DNA of 64,000 nucleotides from Algoriphagus sanaruensis (lineage in GTDB: Bacteria > Bacteroidota > Bacteroidia > Cytophagales > Cyclobacteriaceae), in the NCBI RefSeq assembly GCF_001593605.1, contig NZ_CP012836.1, positions 3,290,501 to 3,354,500 of the forward strand, given 5' to 3'. Both the position numbers and the translations under genes were made by a program. Below the pieces are notes generated by a model. It did not search any database, had not been told where the DNA came from, and worked only from the letters and a program-made list of their open reading frames with translations. The stretch's first letter is position 1. The number at the start of each line of letters is the position of its first letter. Positions 42,249 to 51,245 of this stretch are shown here, piece by piece.

Positions 42249-45215
42249 ATGTTTATCAACTGCCATTCTCACTTCAGCTTCAAATACGGGACGATGTCTG
42301 TGGAAGCGCTGATCGCTGAGGCGAAAGGCAAAAAGCTCGACGCCCTCGCCCTGACCGACATTAATTGCACGGCGGGAGTCTTTCCGTTTATCCGTGCAGC
42401 GCAAAAGGCCGGTATCCATCCTGTCATCGGCATCGACTTTCGCAATGGAACCGACCAACGGTACATCGGTTTGGCGAGGAATCAGGAAGGTTTTTTTGAG
42501 CTGAACAAACACCTCTCCGAGCACCTGACCCGAAAGCGTGAGTTTAAGTCACGAGCTCCCAAATTTGAAAACAGCTTTGTGATCTATCCTTTTTCAGAGA
42601 AATCCTTTCCCTTGCAGGAAAATGAATTCGTCGGTGTACATCCCAGTCAACTCAATAAAGTACTGACATCTCCCTGGTATCGTAAAAAGGAAAAGCTCGT
42701 CCTTCTTCAACCGGCGACCTTTAGTTCCAAACTGGAGTTTAACGCTCACCGCCTTTTGCGAAGCATGGATTTGAATACGCTATTGAGCAAACTTCCAAGT
42801 ACTGAGCAGGCCGATCCTACCGACCAGCTCTACTCCTATGCCGATCTGATTGCCCGCTGCGAAAGCCACAGCTACCTCCTCGTCAATGCCCAAAAGCTTC
42901 TCGAGCAGTGCCAGTTTTCCTTCTATTTCCAAGCAGTCAAAAACCGCCGGGATATTCTTGGTTCGGACTGGGAAGACTTTGATTATCTCAGACAGGAAAC
43001 CTTCAAAGGAGCCTTGCGGCGTTATCCTGATTTTTCCCCAAAAATCTCCGAACGAATCGACAAAGAACTCGAGCTCATCCAGCAGAAGGGCTTTGTCTCT
43101 TACTTCCTGATCAACTATGACATCATCACTTTTGCGCAGCACCGCAACTTCTATCACGTAGGGAGAGGCTCGGGTGCAAATAGCATTGTGGCTTACTGTT
43201 TGGGCATCACCGATGTGGATCCGATAGAGTTGGACTTGTACTTTGAGCGCTTTATCAACTTATATCGGGAAAATCCTCCCGACTTCGATATTGACTTCAG
43301 TTGGACGGATCGAGACGAGGTGACGGATTACATTTTCCGAAAATACAATGGGGAACAAGAGGAGCATGTCGCCCTATTGGGTTCCTACAGCACTTTTCAA
43401 TACAACTCCATGCTTCGGGAGCTGGGAAAAGTATTTGGTCTACCCAAAACCGATATCGAGTCCCTCATTCATCATGCAGACAAAGAAGGCTACGAGCCCG
43501 ATCAGTTTGGCAAGCTGATCATCAAATACTCGCGAGTGCTACACGACATGCCCTCGCACCTGACGATTCACGCCTGCGGAATCCTGATTTCTCACAAATC
43601 TATCCACTACTACACGGCGACGGATATGCCTCCGAAGGGGTTTCCACTCGCACACATCGACATGCATACCGCTGAAGATATCGGCTTGCATAAGTTTGAC
43701 ATTCTGAGCCAACGGGGTCTGGGTCACATCAAATCCAGTCTGGAGATCATCTATCAAAATCAAGGAGTAAAGGTGGATATCCGTGAGGTCGAAAAATTCA
43801 AAAAAGACCCAAAAATCAAAGAACATCTGCGCACTGGACATACCATCGGGGCATTCTATGTAGAGTCACCTGCCATGCGCATGCTACTAGCCAAGATGAA
43901 AGCTGATACTTACCTCGAACTAGTCGCTGCCAGCTCCATCATACGTCCCGGCGTGGCTAGATCGGGAATGATGAGGGAATACATCCTGCGACACATCGAC
44001 CATGAGCGCCGCAAAACCGCACACCCTGTGATGGCCGATATCATGCCTGAGACCTATGGGATCATGGTCTATCAAGAGGATGTGATCAAGGTAGCCCACT
44101 ATTTCGCAGGCCTCAGTCTGGCCGAAGCTGACGTGCTACGCAGAGGAATGAGCGGAAAATCCAGATCCAAGGATGAATTTCAACGAGTCAAGGACAAGTT
44201 TTTCAGCAATTGCCAGAAGCTCGGTCGGGAAGATCAGGTAGCCAAAGAAGTCTGGCATCAGATCGAGAGCTTTGCGGGGTATTCATTTGCCAAGGGCCAT
44301 TCGGCTTCGTTTGCTGTGGAGAGCTATCAGAGTCTGTACCTCAAGGCTTATTTCCCACTGGAATTTATGGTAGGTGTAATCAACAACTTCGGGGGATTTT
44401 ACCACACTGAATTCTATGTACACGAACTCCGAATGAACGGAGCCAACATCCAAGCTCCACATCTGAACGAGAGCGAATACCTGACCCGAATCCTCGGAAA
44501 AACCGTCTACCTCGGCTTTATCCACATGAAATATCTGGAAAAGGGCACCGTAGAAAAACTGCTTTCCGAGCGGAGAGCAAACGGCCCATTTCTAGGATTG
44601 GCAGACTTTGTAGCAAGGGTGGAAATCGGCTTGGAGCAGCTCCTGATCCTAATTCGAATGACTTGCTTTCGATTTACTGGAAAAACGAAGCAAGAACTCC
44701 TTTGGGAAGCTCATTTTCTCCAAAACAAGCGAAAGGCTGTCGTAAGTACGAATGAACTTTTTCGCTCAACCTCAACTGAGATCAGCTTTGGCAAAAAGCC
44801 TCCTCAAGTCCCAGATCTGGACGAAACCGATATTCGACAGGAGATTTTGGATCAGATCGATATTTTGGAGTTTCCCTTGGACTCTCCTTTTCACTTAGTC
44901 AAAGACCAAAGCCTCCAAGGCATCAAGGCACGTGAAATGACTCAATACTTGGGAAAACACGTCACCATCCTAGGCTACCTGGTCACGGTGAAATATACCC
45001 GAACGGTCAAGGGGGATGTGATGAACTTCGGGACTTTTTTGGATCGAGAGGGGGACTGGATCGACACAGTGCACTTCCCTCCCGTGGTCAAAAAGTATCC
45101 TTTCAAAGGTCGGGCAATCTACCGAATCGAGGGGAAAGTGGTGGAAGAATTCGGCTTCTACTCCATCGAAGTGGACAAGCTAGAGCGAATGGCGTATTGG
45201 AATGCGGCGGAATAG
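42249..45215 (+). CDS. Short DnaE-type DNA polymerase III alpha subunit (possible DnaE2/ImuC-like)
   Basis: A 988-residue C-family polymerase, shorter than replicative DnaE (about 1150 or more). PHP domain at the N-terminus (INCHSHFSFKYGTMSVEAL), but the usual Asp-His after ALTD is Asp-Ile (LALTDINCTAG), so metal binding is probably impaired. The palm has VGRGSGANSIVAYCLG, the two Asp of PPDFDIDFSWTD near residue 345 and the third in LHKFDILSQRGLGHIKS near 483. An OB-fold near the C-terminus (ILGYLVTVKYTRTVKGDVM) ends the protein. Bacteroidota often carry such a second, short DnaE beside DinB for damage tolerance; no DinB or ImuB is in this window. Whether it is the mutagenic type is inference. 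Confidence 0.85.
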   Translation: MFINCHSHFSFKYGTMSVEALIAEAKGKKLDALALTDINCTAGVFPFIRAAQKAGIHPVIGIDFRNGTDQRYIGLARNQEGFFELNKHLSEHLTRKREFKSRAPKFENSFVIYPFSEKSFPLQENEFVGVHPSQLNKVLTSPWYRKKEKLVLLQPATFSSKLEFNAHRLLRSMDLNTLLSKLPSTEQADPTDQLYSYADLIARCESHSYLLVNAQKLLEQCQFSFYFQAVKNRRDILGSDWEDFDYLRQETFKGALRRYPDFSPKISERIDKELELIQQKGFVSYFLINYDIITFAQHRNFYHVGRGSGANSIVAYCLGITDVDPIELDLYFERFINLYRENPPDFDIDFSWTDRDEVTDYIFRKYNGEQEEHVALLGSYSTFQYNSMLRELGKVFGLPKTDIESLIHHADKEGYEPDQFGKLIIKYSRVLHDMPSHLTIHACGILISHKSIHYYTATDMPPKGFPLAHIDMHTAEDIGLHKFDILSQRGLGHIKSSLEIIYQNQGVKVDIREVEKFKKDPKIKEHLRTGHTIGAFYVESPAMRMLLAKMKADTYLELVAASSIIRPGVARSGMMREYILRHIDHERRKTAHPVMADIMPETYGIMVYQEDVIKVAHYFAGLSLAEADVLRRGMSGKSRSKDEFQRVKDKFFSNCQKLGREDQVAKEVWHQIESFAGYSFAKGHSASFAVESYQSLYLKAYFPLEFMVGVINNFGGFYHTEFYVHELRMNGANIQAPHLNESEYLTRILGKTVYLGFIHMKYLEKGTVEKLLSERRANGPFLGLADFVARVEIGLEQLLILIRMTCFRFTGKTKQELLWEAHFLQNKRKAVVSTNELFRSTSTEISFGKKPPQVPDLDETDIRQEILDQIDILEFPLDSPFHLVKDQSLQGIKAREMTQYLGKHVTILGYLVTVKYTRTVKGDVMNFGTFLDREGDWIDTVHFPPVVKKYPFKGRAIYRIEGKVVEEFGFYSIEVDKLERMAYWNAAE

Positions 45216-45465
45216 ACTTATTCAAAATACTGAGTTCGAATCAAAGAAAAGATAAAAAAATAGATTCCTAAAAGTGGACGTAAGGGGAAACCTGATGACC
45301 AAACATGAAAAAGAAATGCGCTAAAAATCACCCTTATAGTTTTGTGATCAGTCAAACACCTCTCGAAAATAGTTGAATTCATACCAGTCAAAAAGTTCGC
45401 TCAAGTCCTGACTTTATCAGAAATCACTAGTATCCACACCTCGAAAGGTCGCTTTAGTAAAAAAT

Positions 45466-45488
45466 GCAAAAGGGCCTTGATAGGCCCT
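45466..45488 (-). terminator. Terminator of the CotH-like gene
   Basis: On the minus strand AGGGCCT, ATCA, AGGCCCT form a perfect 7-bp stem followed by TTTTGCATTTTTT. It lies 26 bases past the stop codon. The remaining 250 bases toward the polymerase gene show no gene or clear repeat. Confidence 0.85.
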
Positions 45489-45513
45489 CGCTTTTAGTAA
45501 ATCCCACAAAAGA

Positions 45514-46569
45514 TCACTTCATCACCGACCCATCGACGGTTCGACACGACTTGAGAATTTTCTCAGTAAACATTCTATCCGAACGAAGCATGTCAAAAAA
45601 TTCCTTCAAATAACTTCTGATTGCTTTTGCTTCAGCCTCGGAGTAATACAATTTTTGGTTGTCGATTTCGGTATAAAACTGCTCTTCCTTTTCCAGAAAC
45701 TCCTTCCGCACGGCTTGCATCATAGGCTCATTTCGACAAAACCCACGATAAAGCCGATCCTTTACACTTTCCAGTTCGACCAAGGTGCTCACCTGAGCAT
45801 ATGGAGGATTGACTAATCCCGTCATATCAAAATCATAAGCCATAGGAATCACCGTCTTCTCCCCGATCAACATCACTTCTTGATTATGTTGAAAAAGTGT
45901 CGACCAATCTGTATTTCCAATCATCATTTGAAAGAAATCATGACGTAGCGTAGGGAGATCATCCATCAGAATAGGTGCAATTTTTTTATCCTTTAGAATC
46001 TTGCCATCAAATCGCTCCGCTACCTCATCATTGTCTTCGATTACAAATCCCAGGAGTTCGACTTCCTCGGCTTTTCGATCATCCAAATTGGTAAACTTCA
46101 CACGAACAAGTCGGGTTCGGAAGTGGTACTCGGTCACCTGCTCATAAAACTTATAGGCCAAGTATTCCTTCCCGATGAATGAGTCAGCATTTTTTGTCTT
46201 CGAGCAGGGTAGCACTAATTTCAAATTGCGATTTCCTTGAAAAACACTTCCTTCGGCCTCTTTCTTTTTTAGCCGAATTCGCATGGGGGGATAAAAGCAT
46301 TCGTTGAGCCGGAAATTCCCCCTCGTCCTCATATCAAACGGAAAAGCTTCCCAATTCCCCGGAGAAGTTTCTAACTGAATCTCTCCATCTACATAGGTAG
46401 AATCATTGCTTTCTGCTTTGAGGGCCTTGATGGATACAGCCATTCGAAGCGAAAGCGGTTCCTCAGAATCAAATAATTTTTGTCTCTCTTGAGCGATTCC
46501 TAAACTACTTATCATCAAGTAACCTAGGATAAAAACAAGAAGGCTGAATGCAAACCTAGCTTTAGTCAT
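45514..46569 (-). CDS. Secreted hypothetical protein, CotH-like kinase fold suspected
   Basis: A 351-residue protein with an N-terminal signal peptide (hydrophobic residues about 6-25, then AQERQ). The central pattern FDMRTRGNFRLNECFYPPMR then IRLKKK, LKLVLPCS, KEYLAYKFYEQVTEYHFRTRLVRVKF, NTDWSTLFQHNQEVML and IPMAYDFDMTGLVN is reminiscent of CotH-type atypical kinases, in which RG, a conserved Lys and a late PYDFD/WDFD motif recur. The match is by eye. Two Cys late in the protein (GFCRNEP, LKSCRT) could pair in the periplasm. Its 59-base spacing from the globin gene upstream allows cotranscription. Confidence 0.6.
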   Translation of the reverse strand: MTKARFAFSLLVFILGYLMISSLGIAQERQKLFDSEEPLSLRMAVSIKALKAESNDSTYVDGEIQLETSPGNWEAFPFDMRTRGNFRLNECFYPPMRIRLKKKEAEGSVFQGNRNLKLVLPCSKTKNADSFIGKEYLAYKFYEQVTEYHFRTRLVRVKFTNLDDRKAEEVELLGFVIEDNDEVAERFDGKILKDKKIAPILMDDLPTLRHDFFQMMIGNTDWSTLFQHNQEVMLIGEKTVIPMAYDFDMTGLVNPPYAQVSTLVELESVKDRLYRGFCRNEPMMQAVRKEFLEKEEQFYTEIDNQKLYYSEAEAKAIRSYLKEFFDMLRSDRMFTEKILKSCRTVDGSVMK

Positions 46570-46628
46570 AAACTATAAAATTGAAAGAATGAAAATAAAA
46601 ATACTGATTTTCAACCCAATACAAGGTA

Positions 46629-47027
46629 TTATCCAGGATTCCTTGCTTCCCAGATCCGCATAAACAGCATGTGAGCCATTCTTCTGGCATGCTCCTTGGC
46701 AAAATCTGCCACCTCTCCTTCGAAATACCGATCAATCGTCGAAAACCAGAGCTCCAACCAATTCCCAAAATGAACTTGATCAATCTGATGATTCATCGAG
46801 GCATCCACTTCCCGATGGACTTTGGTGGGATTAAATTTCCCCGCTCCAGGACCAGTTTGAAGGAGTATCATTTCCCAAAAATCTGAAAGATGTACTAAAT
46901 GATGGTTCCAATCCTCCACCATCTGATTAAAAACAGGACCTAAGACCTCATGCATCCGAACTTTCTCGTAAAATCTGCTCACCAAAAAGTCTACTTCCCG
47001 TCGGGACTGAATCGGAATTCGGTTCAT
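46629..47027 (-). CDS. Group III truncated hemoglobin
   Basis: A 132-residue globin of the truncated group III (P) type: VSRFYEKVRMHEVLGPVFNQ, HLVHLSDFWEMILLQTG, KVHREVDASMNHQIDQVHFG and NWLELWFSTIDRYFEGEVAD. The proximal heme His is most likely that of QVHFGNWLEL. Family roles include O2, NO or peroxide chemistry; none can be assigned from sequence. The start overlaps the stop of the upstream phosphodiesterase gene by 4 bases (ATGA), so the two are translationally coupled. Confidence 0.92.
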   Translation of the reverse strand: MNRIPIQSRREVDFLVSRFYEKVRMHEVLGPVFNQMVEDWNHHLVHLSDFWEMILLQTGPGAGKFNPTKVHREVDASMNHQIDQVHFGNWLELWFSTIDRYFEGEVADFAKEHARRMAHMLFMRIWEARNPG

Positions 47028-48262
47028 TTTAATATGGGATTTAACACCTCCGACTTCCCATCAATATCGGCGGGAATCGGCAAACCTAAAAGTTGACACA
47101 CTAGAGGATAGATGTGAATATTTTGAAAAGGCTCAATTACCAACTCAGATTTCAATTTTGGACCGCGAGCATAGAAAATCCCCCACATTTCTTGATACTT
47201 TGGACTGAAACCGTGCTCCCCAAAAACCTCTGTCTTGAGCAGGGCTGAGCGATTTTGATATCGCATCATCCCGCGATTATCCGCCAAATAGTACCCAAAC
47301 TCTGGAATGACAATAAAATCCCCAAATCGCTGAGGATAGCGAGTAACATCTGTGTAATTTTTATTTCCGACAAAATCATCGATCTGGACATGCTCGGATC
47401 GCTGAGTAATTTTTTGGATTGCATCGACTTTGGTGCTCGGATCAGCTAAATGAACGTGCACCAAGGCTCCATTATTGACTAATCGAGCGTCCACTCCTTC
47501 CGTCAATTTGTCTAAATTGATCAGCTTTTGCTTTTCTACCGGAGCCATTCCGTGGTCGGACACAAAAATGATATGAACAGGAAGATCGAAGCTTTCAACT
47601 CCTTCAATCAATGCTCCTAATTCATGATCAAGTTTTTGAAGTGCTTTCCCAATCATCTCATGGTTGTCAGGACCATAGGCATGACCAACGTCATCCATAT
47701 CTGAAAAATACAAGGTGATCAGGCTTGGACGCTCCGAATCGGGTAAGCTCAGCCAATCAAATACTTTGGCTATTCGAGTGAGATTGGGCACCTTTCCATC
47801 GTAGTCAAAATATTCACTCGGGCGAATTCCCTGAACAGGAGCCTCTGAACCCACAAAAAAATAACTCACTGCTTTCAGCCCATTTTCCTCCGCCAAAACC
47901 CAAAGCGGTTTTCCCCCATACCAATATCCGTCCTGGACAATATCTCGATTGCCCATCGTATAAACCTGGTCTTTTTCTGGTTCATAAAATGAATTATCCA
48001 CCAATCCATGATGATCGGGAAGCATACCGGTAGCGATCGTGTAGTGATTGGGAAAGGTCTTGGAAGGAAAAGAAGGAATCAATCCCTTTGCAGCCGTACC
48101 TTCAGCAATAAATCGGCTTAGGTTTTCGGGTTGAAATCGCTCCACATAATCATAGCGAAACCCATCCAAGGAAATTAAAATTACGATAGGCTTTTTCTCT
48201 TGGGCCAACGAGGCGTATCCAAGACCGACAACCAATCCTATTAAAACCAAAAACCGCTTCAT
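47024..48262 (-). CDS. Exported nucleotide pyrophosphatase/phosphodiesterase (NPP family)
   Basis: A 412-residue alkaline-phosphatase-superfamily enzyme with a signal peptide (residues 1-20, ending SLAQE). The metal site has ISLDGFRYDYVERF (Asp), the nucleophilic Thr in FPSKTFPNHYTIATG near residue 68, YFSDMDDVGHAYGPDNHEM (Asp/His), VSDHGMAPVEK (Asp-His) and a late His in VFGEHGFSPKYQEMWGIFYA. This order is that of NPPs, which cleave nucleotides, dinucleotides or phosphodiesters outside the cytoplasm. It heads the operon with the globin gene; a good promoter lies 11-40 bases upstream of its ATG. Confidence 0.92.
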   Translation of the reverse strand: MKRFLVLIGLVVGLGYASLAQEKKPIVILISLDGFRYDYVERFQPENLSRFIAEGTAAKGLIPSFPSKTFPNHYTIATGMLPDHHGLVDNSFYEPEKDQVYTMGNRDIVQDGYWYGGKPLWVLAEENGLKAVSYFFVGSEAPVQGIRPSEYFDYDGKVPNLTRIAKVFDWLSLPDSERPSLITLYFSDMDDVGHAYGPDNHEMIGKALQKLDHELGALIEGVESFDLPVHIIFVSDHGMAPVEKQKLINLDKLTEGVDARLVNNGALVHVHLADPSTKVDAIQKITQRSEHVQIDDFVGNKNYTDVTRYPQRFGDFIVIPEFGYYLADNRGMMRYQNRSALLKTEVFGEHGFSPKYQEMWGIFYARGPKLKSELVIEPFQNIHIYPLVCQLLGLPIPADIDGKSEVLNPILK

Positions 48263-48272
48263 GTTTTTATTT

Positions 48273-48302
48273 CAAAATTACCCATACCGTCTTGGGATGC
48301 AA
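48273..48302 (-). promoter_or_regulatory. Promoter of the NPP-globin operon (Bacteroidota type)
   Basis: On the minus strand TTG (48300-48302), a 19-base spacer and TAATTTTG (48273-48280) match the -33/-7 consensus. The transcript would begin only a few bases before the ATG at 48262. Confidence 0.7.
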
Positions 48303-48338
48303 TCATTTTTTTAGAGATTGAACTCAAGTTTGATTCCT

Positions 48339-49673
48339 ATGAAAAATCTACTTCTCATCCTTTCGCTATTCGCAGTATCCTGTGTCCAAGCCGAAAAGCC
48401 CAAAAAACCAACCTACACGCTTACCGATGAGCAATTGCTCGATACGGTGCAGTACTACACCTTTCAGTATTTCTGGAAAGGTGCCGAACCCAACTCAGGC
48501 ATGGCTCCAGAGCGGATCCATATCGATGGGATCTATCCGGATAATGATGCCCATATTATCACCACCGGAGGTACAGGTATGGGACTAATCGGGATTTTGG
48601 GAGCGATTGAGCGGGGATGGATCAGTCGGCAAGAGGCCGTGGCACGATTTGAAAAAATGATCAGCTTTCTTGAGAAAGCTGATCGTTGGAATGGCATTTG
48701 GCCGCATTGGCTGGATGGAAAAACAGGTCGGGTCAAACCTTTTTCTCCAAAAGACGACGGGGCTGATCTCGTCGAATCAGCCTTCCTTATGCAAGGATTA
48801 TTGGTAGTTAGAGAGTATTTCAAAACCGGAACAGAAGCCGAAAAATCCATTGCAGAGCGCATAGATAAACTATGGAAAGAAATGGATTTTGCCTTCCATA
48901 CTCAAAATCAGAATGTGTTGTATTGGCATTGGTCTCCTCGCTATCAATGGGAAATGAACTTTGCTCTCGAAGGATACAATGAATGTCTCATCGCCTATGT
49001 ACTTGGAGCTGCCTCCCCGACCCATTCGATCCCTGCTGAAGCCTACCACCAAGGCTGGGCGAGATCTGGTGGAATTCAAGCGACCAATTCAGGGGCTTTT
49101 GGATTCCCTCTTCAACTCAAACATAACGGAGCAGAACAATATGGAGGCCCGCTCTTTTGGGCGCACTATTCCTACCTCAGTTTAAATCCCAAAGGGCTCA
49201 AAGATCAATATGCCGACTATTGGCAGGAAAACGTAAATCAGACCTTAATCAACCGGGCTTGGTGTATCCAAAACCCCAAAAAATTCAAAGGCTATGGAGA
49301 AAATCTCTGGGGATTGACAGCCTCGTATTCGATCAACTTTTATGATGCTCACCGACCTGGCAATGATACGGGCGTGATTTCCCCAACTGCTGCCGTTTCG
49401 TCCATTGTTTATACCCCGGAAGAATCCCTGAAAGTAATCCGAAACCTGTACGAAAACTATGGAGAAAAAGTCTTTGGCCCGTATGGATTTTACGACGCCA
49501 TGAGTCCAGAACACAACTTCTTCCCTCAGCGCTATTTGGCCATCGACCAAGGACCGATGGTTTCGATGATTGAAAATTACCGAAGTGGATTAGGATGGAA
49601 ACTTTTTATGCAAATTCCGGAGGTTCAAGCCGGGCTCCAAAAATTAGGATTCAGTTATCAACCGGGAAATTAA
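48339..49673 (+). CDS. GH144-like glucanase (glucoamylase domain) lipoprotein
   Basis: A 444-residue protein with a lipoprotein signal (MKNLLLILSLFAVSC, Cys at residue 15); this favours the ATG at 48339 over one 21 bases upstream. The rest is the (alpha/alpha)6 barrel annotated as glucoamylase in Pfam and assigned in part to GH144 endo-beta-1,2-glucanases: YFWKGAEPNSGMAPERIH, GTGMGLIGILGAIERGWISR, WNGIWPHWLDGKTG, DGADLVESAFLMQGLL, GPLFWAHYSYLSLNP, ENLWGLTASYS and YDAMSPEHNFFPQRYLAIDQG. Specificity is not certain. Divergent from the NPP gene; convergent with the GNAT gene, with a 4-base overlap of the ends. Confidence 0.88.
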   Translation: MKNLLLILSLFAVSCVQAEKPKKPTYTLTDEQLLDTVQYYTFQYFWKGAEPNSGMAPERIHIDGIYPDNDAHIITTGGTGMGLIGILGAIERGWISRQEAVARFEKMISFLEKADRWNGIWPHWLDGKTGRVKPFSPKDDGADLVESAFLMQGLLVVREYFKTGTEAEKSIAERIDKLWKEMDFAFHTQNQNVLYWHWSPRYQWEMNFALEGYNECLIAYVLGAASPTHSIPAEAYHQGWARSGGIQATNSGAFGFPLQLKHNGAEQYGGPLFWAHYSYLSLNPKGLKDQYADYWQENVNQTLINRAWCIQNPKKFKGYGENLWGLTASYSINFYDAHRPGNDTGVISPTAAVSSIVYTPEESLKVIRNLYENYGEKVFGPYGFYDAMSPEHNFFPQRYLAIDQGPMVSMIENYRSGLGWKLFMQIPEVQAGLQKLGFSYQPGN

Positions 49674-50182
49674 ACCAAATCCAAACGCATCAGATAATCC
49701 GTTTGGATTTCATCACCAAAAGGAAAAGGATGGCTTCCGAATATTCGGAGGCCATTTTTTTCATAAAAGCGGATTGCACGAGCATTATGCTCCCATACGC
49801 CTAGCCAGAGGTATTTTTTCTGATGCTGCTTCGCAAAGTCAATGACCGTATCGAGCAGCTTTTTCCCCAATCCACTTCCCAAATACTCTTCCAAGACATA
49901 CAATCGAGCGATCTCTAAGCTATCGGGATCGTGCACGTCTGTCTGGGCGGGCACCAAATTGACTTTGGTGTAGGCGATGATTTCACCTTCGAGTTCAGCC
50001 ACAAAAAAGGTAGAAGCAGGGTTAGCAAGCTCCTTTTCAAACTGAGATAAGGTAAAGGCTTCAGCGAGATAGGCCTCCACATTTTCAGGCTTGTTGCCAG
50101 CCGTAAAAGCCTGTAAAAAGGCAGTTCTTGCCATGTGCAGTAAATCCCCCAAATCTGAATTTTGTGCTACTCGAATGGTCAT
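49670..50182 (-). CDS. GNAT family N-acetyltransferase
   Basis: A 170-residue GNAT enzyme: IARLYVLEEYLGSGLGKKLL is the acetyl-CoA-binding motif A (LGSGLGKKL loop), followed by LWLGVWEHNARAIRFYEKNG (motif B). Homology begins at MTIRVAQNSDLGDLLHMA, so the ATG at 50182 is preferred over a start 114 bases upstream that would run into the next gene. Substrate unknown. Fourteen bases follow the stop of the upstream secreted-protein gene. Confidence 0.9.
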   Translation of the reverse strand: MTIRVAQNSDLGDLLHMARTAFLQAFTAGNKPENVEAYLAEAFTLSQFEKELANPASTFFVAELEGEIIAYTKVNLVPAQTDVHDPDSLEIARLYVLEEYLGSGLGKKLLDTVIDFAKQHQKKYLWLGVWEHNARAIRFYEKNGLRIFGSHPFPFGDEIQTDYLMRLDLV

Positions 50183-50196
50183 TTGTATTAATTCGT

Positions 50197-50796
50197 CTAA
50201 AGTTTTTTCAATGCGACATCGATTTGGGAAACGGGATATTCTCCTAGAATTGCCCGATAATTTCCCTTGGGACTGATGACCACAAAACTCCCACATGGAT
50301 AAGGAAATTGGAAGAACATTTTTTCAAAAAGTCCTTCTGGATCAGCCTTCCATTCCACAATCCCCTCGTATTTCTCTAATCCATGTGGATTTTTATAAAA
50401 ATAGAATGGAGCCACGGTGTTGTGCTTTTCCGAATACCTAACCACGGCCTTATGCTTATTCTTGAGGTAGGCCGCATCGGTTGATCCTGTAGAATTGCAT
50501 TCATCCTTGCCTGGATAATACAGAACAATGATTGGTTTTCCAGCTCCATATTCTTGCTTTAAGCCCAACTTTTCATAGATCAACCTCGCGTCAGTTACTC
50601 CCGCAGGCATTCGATGCACCAACTTCATATCTCCCTCCAGCTCTCCAGGAACCCCGAAGTAAGGCCCATTCAGGATTTTCTCTTCGTAATCTATTCGGGT
50701 AATCTTCCTGCCAAACTCATTGAAGTAAGATTGGGAAAAAACTTCTCCCACCAAGCAAATCAGCAGAAAAGCCAGAAAATAGCCGCTTTTGATCAT
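50197..50796 (-). CDS. Secreted hypothetical protein
   Basis: A 199-residue protein with a clear signal peptide (FLAFLLICLVGEVFSQS). The mature part contains GKPIIVLYYPGKDECNSTGS, PFYFYKNPHGLEKYEG and FFQFPYPCGSFVVISPKGNY; the strand order and the late Pro-Cys-Gly-Ser-Phe are reminiscent of a thioredoxin-like fold without a CxxC. That is only a guess. Divergent from the PadR gene. Confidence 0.7.
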   Translation of the reverse strand: MIKSGYFLAFLLICLVGEVFSQSYFNEFGRKITRIDYEEKILNGPYFGVPGELEGDMKLVHRMPAGVTDARLIYEKLGLKQEYGAGKPIIVLYYPGKDECNSTGSTDAAYLKNKHKAVVRYSEKHNTVAPFYFYKNPHGLEKYEGIVEWKADPEGLFEKMFFQFPYPCGSFVVISPKGNYRAILGEYPVSQIDVALKKL

Positions 50797-50838
50797 GGCG
50801 CAAATTGAACCTAAAATTCATGAAAAAATATACCTCAG

Positions 50839-50870
50839 TTTCTTATGTATATAAGAAATTGATATATTCG
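50839..50870 (+). promoter_or_regulatory. Palindromic operator and promoter of the PadR operon
   Basis: TTTCTTAT, GTAT, ATAAGAAA (50839-50858) is a perfect 8+8 palindrome, followed by TATATTCG (50863-50870), a one-mismatch -7 box 17 bases before the PadR ATG. The palindrome covers the place where the -33 element should be, so a PadR dimer bound there would block transcription. Confidence 0.6.
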
Positions 50871-50887
50871 AATTCAAACTTAACACC

Positions 50888-51235
50888 ATGTCAAGCAACG
50901 CGCTGATCAAAGGAAGCCTTCAAACCATCATTCTTAAACTACTTGAGGAAAATGAAAAGATGTACGGCTACGAAATCACCCAAAAAGTGAAGGAACTCAC
51001 TGCCGGCGAGATCAAAATCACCGAAGGCGCCCTCTACCCTGCCCTACACAAGCTGGAAGCTGAAGGATTGCTCACCACCGAAATCCAGCAAGTAGACAAT
51101 CGCGTGAGGAAATACTACAGCCTGACCAAGGACGGGCAAAAGGAAGTGAGCTCCAAGCTGGCCGAACTTCAGTCATTTGTAGAAAGTATGCAACGCATCA
51201 TCAATCCGGGATTGAAGCCGGACTTGGGATTTTAA
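50888..51235 (+). CDS. PadR family transcriptional regulator
   Basis: A 115-residue winged-helix protein: LIKGSLQTIILKLLEENEKM, YGYEITQKVKELT, ITEGALYPALHKLEAEGLLT and VRKYYSLTKDGQKEVSSKL are the PadR core, with a short C-terminal helix for dimerisation. It is the first gene of a four-gene operon with three related membrane proteins; spacing to the next ATG is 10 bases. By family it is probably an autorepressor responding to an unknown signal. Confidence 0.93.
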   Translation: MSSNALIKGSLQTIILKLLEENEKMYGYEITQKVKELTAGEIKITEGALYPALHKLEAEGLLTTEIQQVDNRVRKYYSLTKDGQKEVSSKLAELQSFVESMQRIINPGLKPDLGF

Positions 51236-51245
51236 TTCTTGAAAA

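Noticed and set aside
46562..46783. A 73-codon minus-strand frame overlapping the end of the globin gene
   Set aside because: It is in another frame of the globin coding region and resembles no family.
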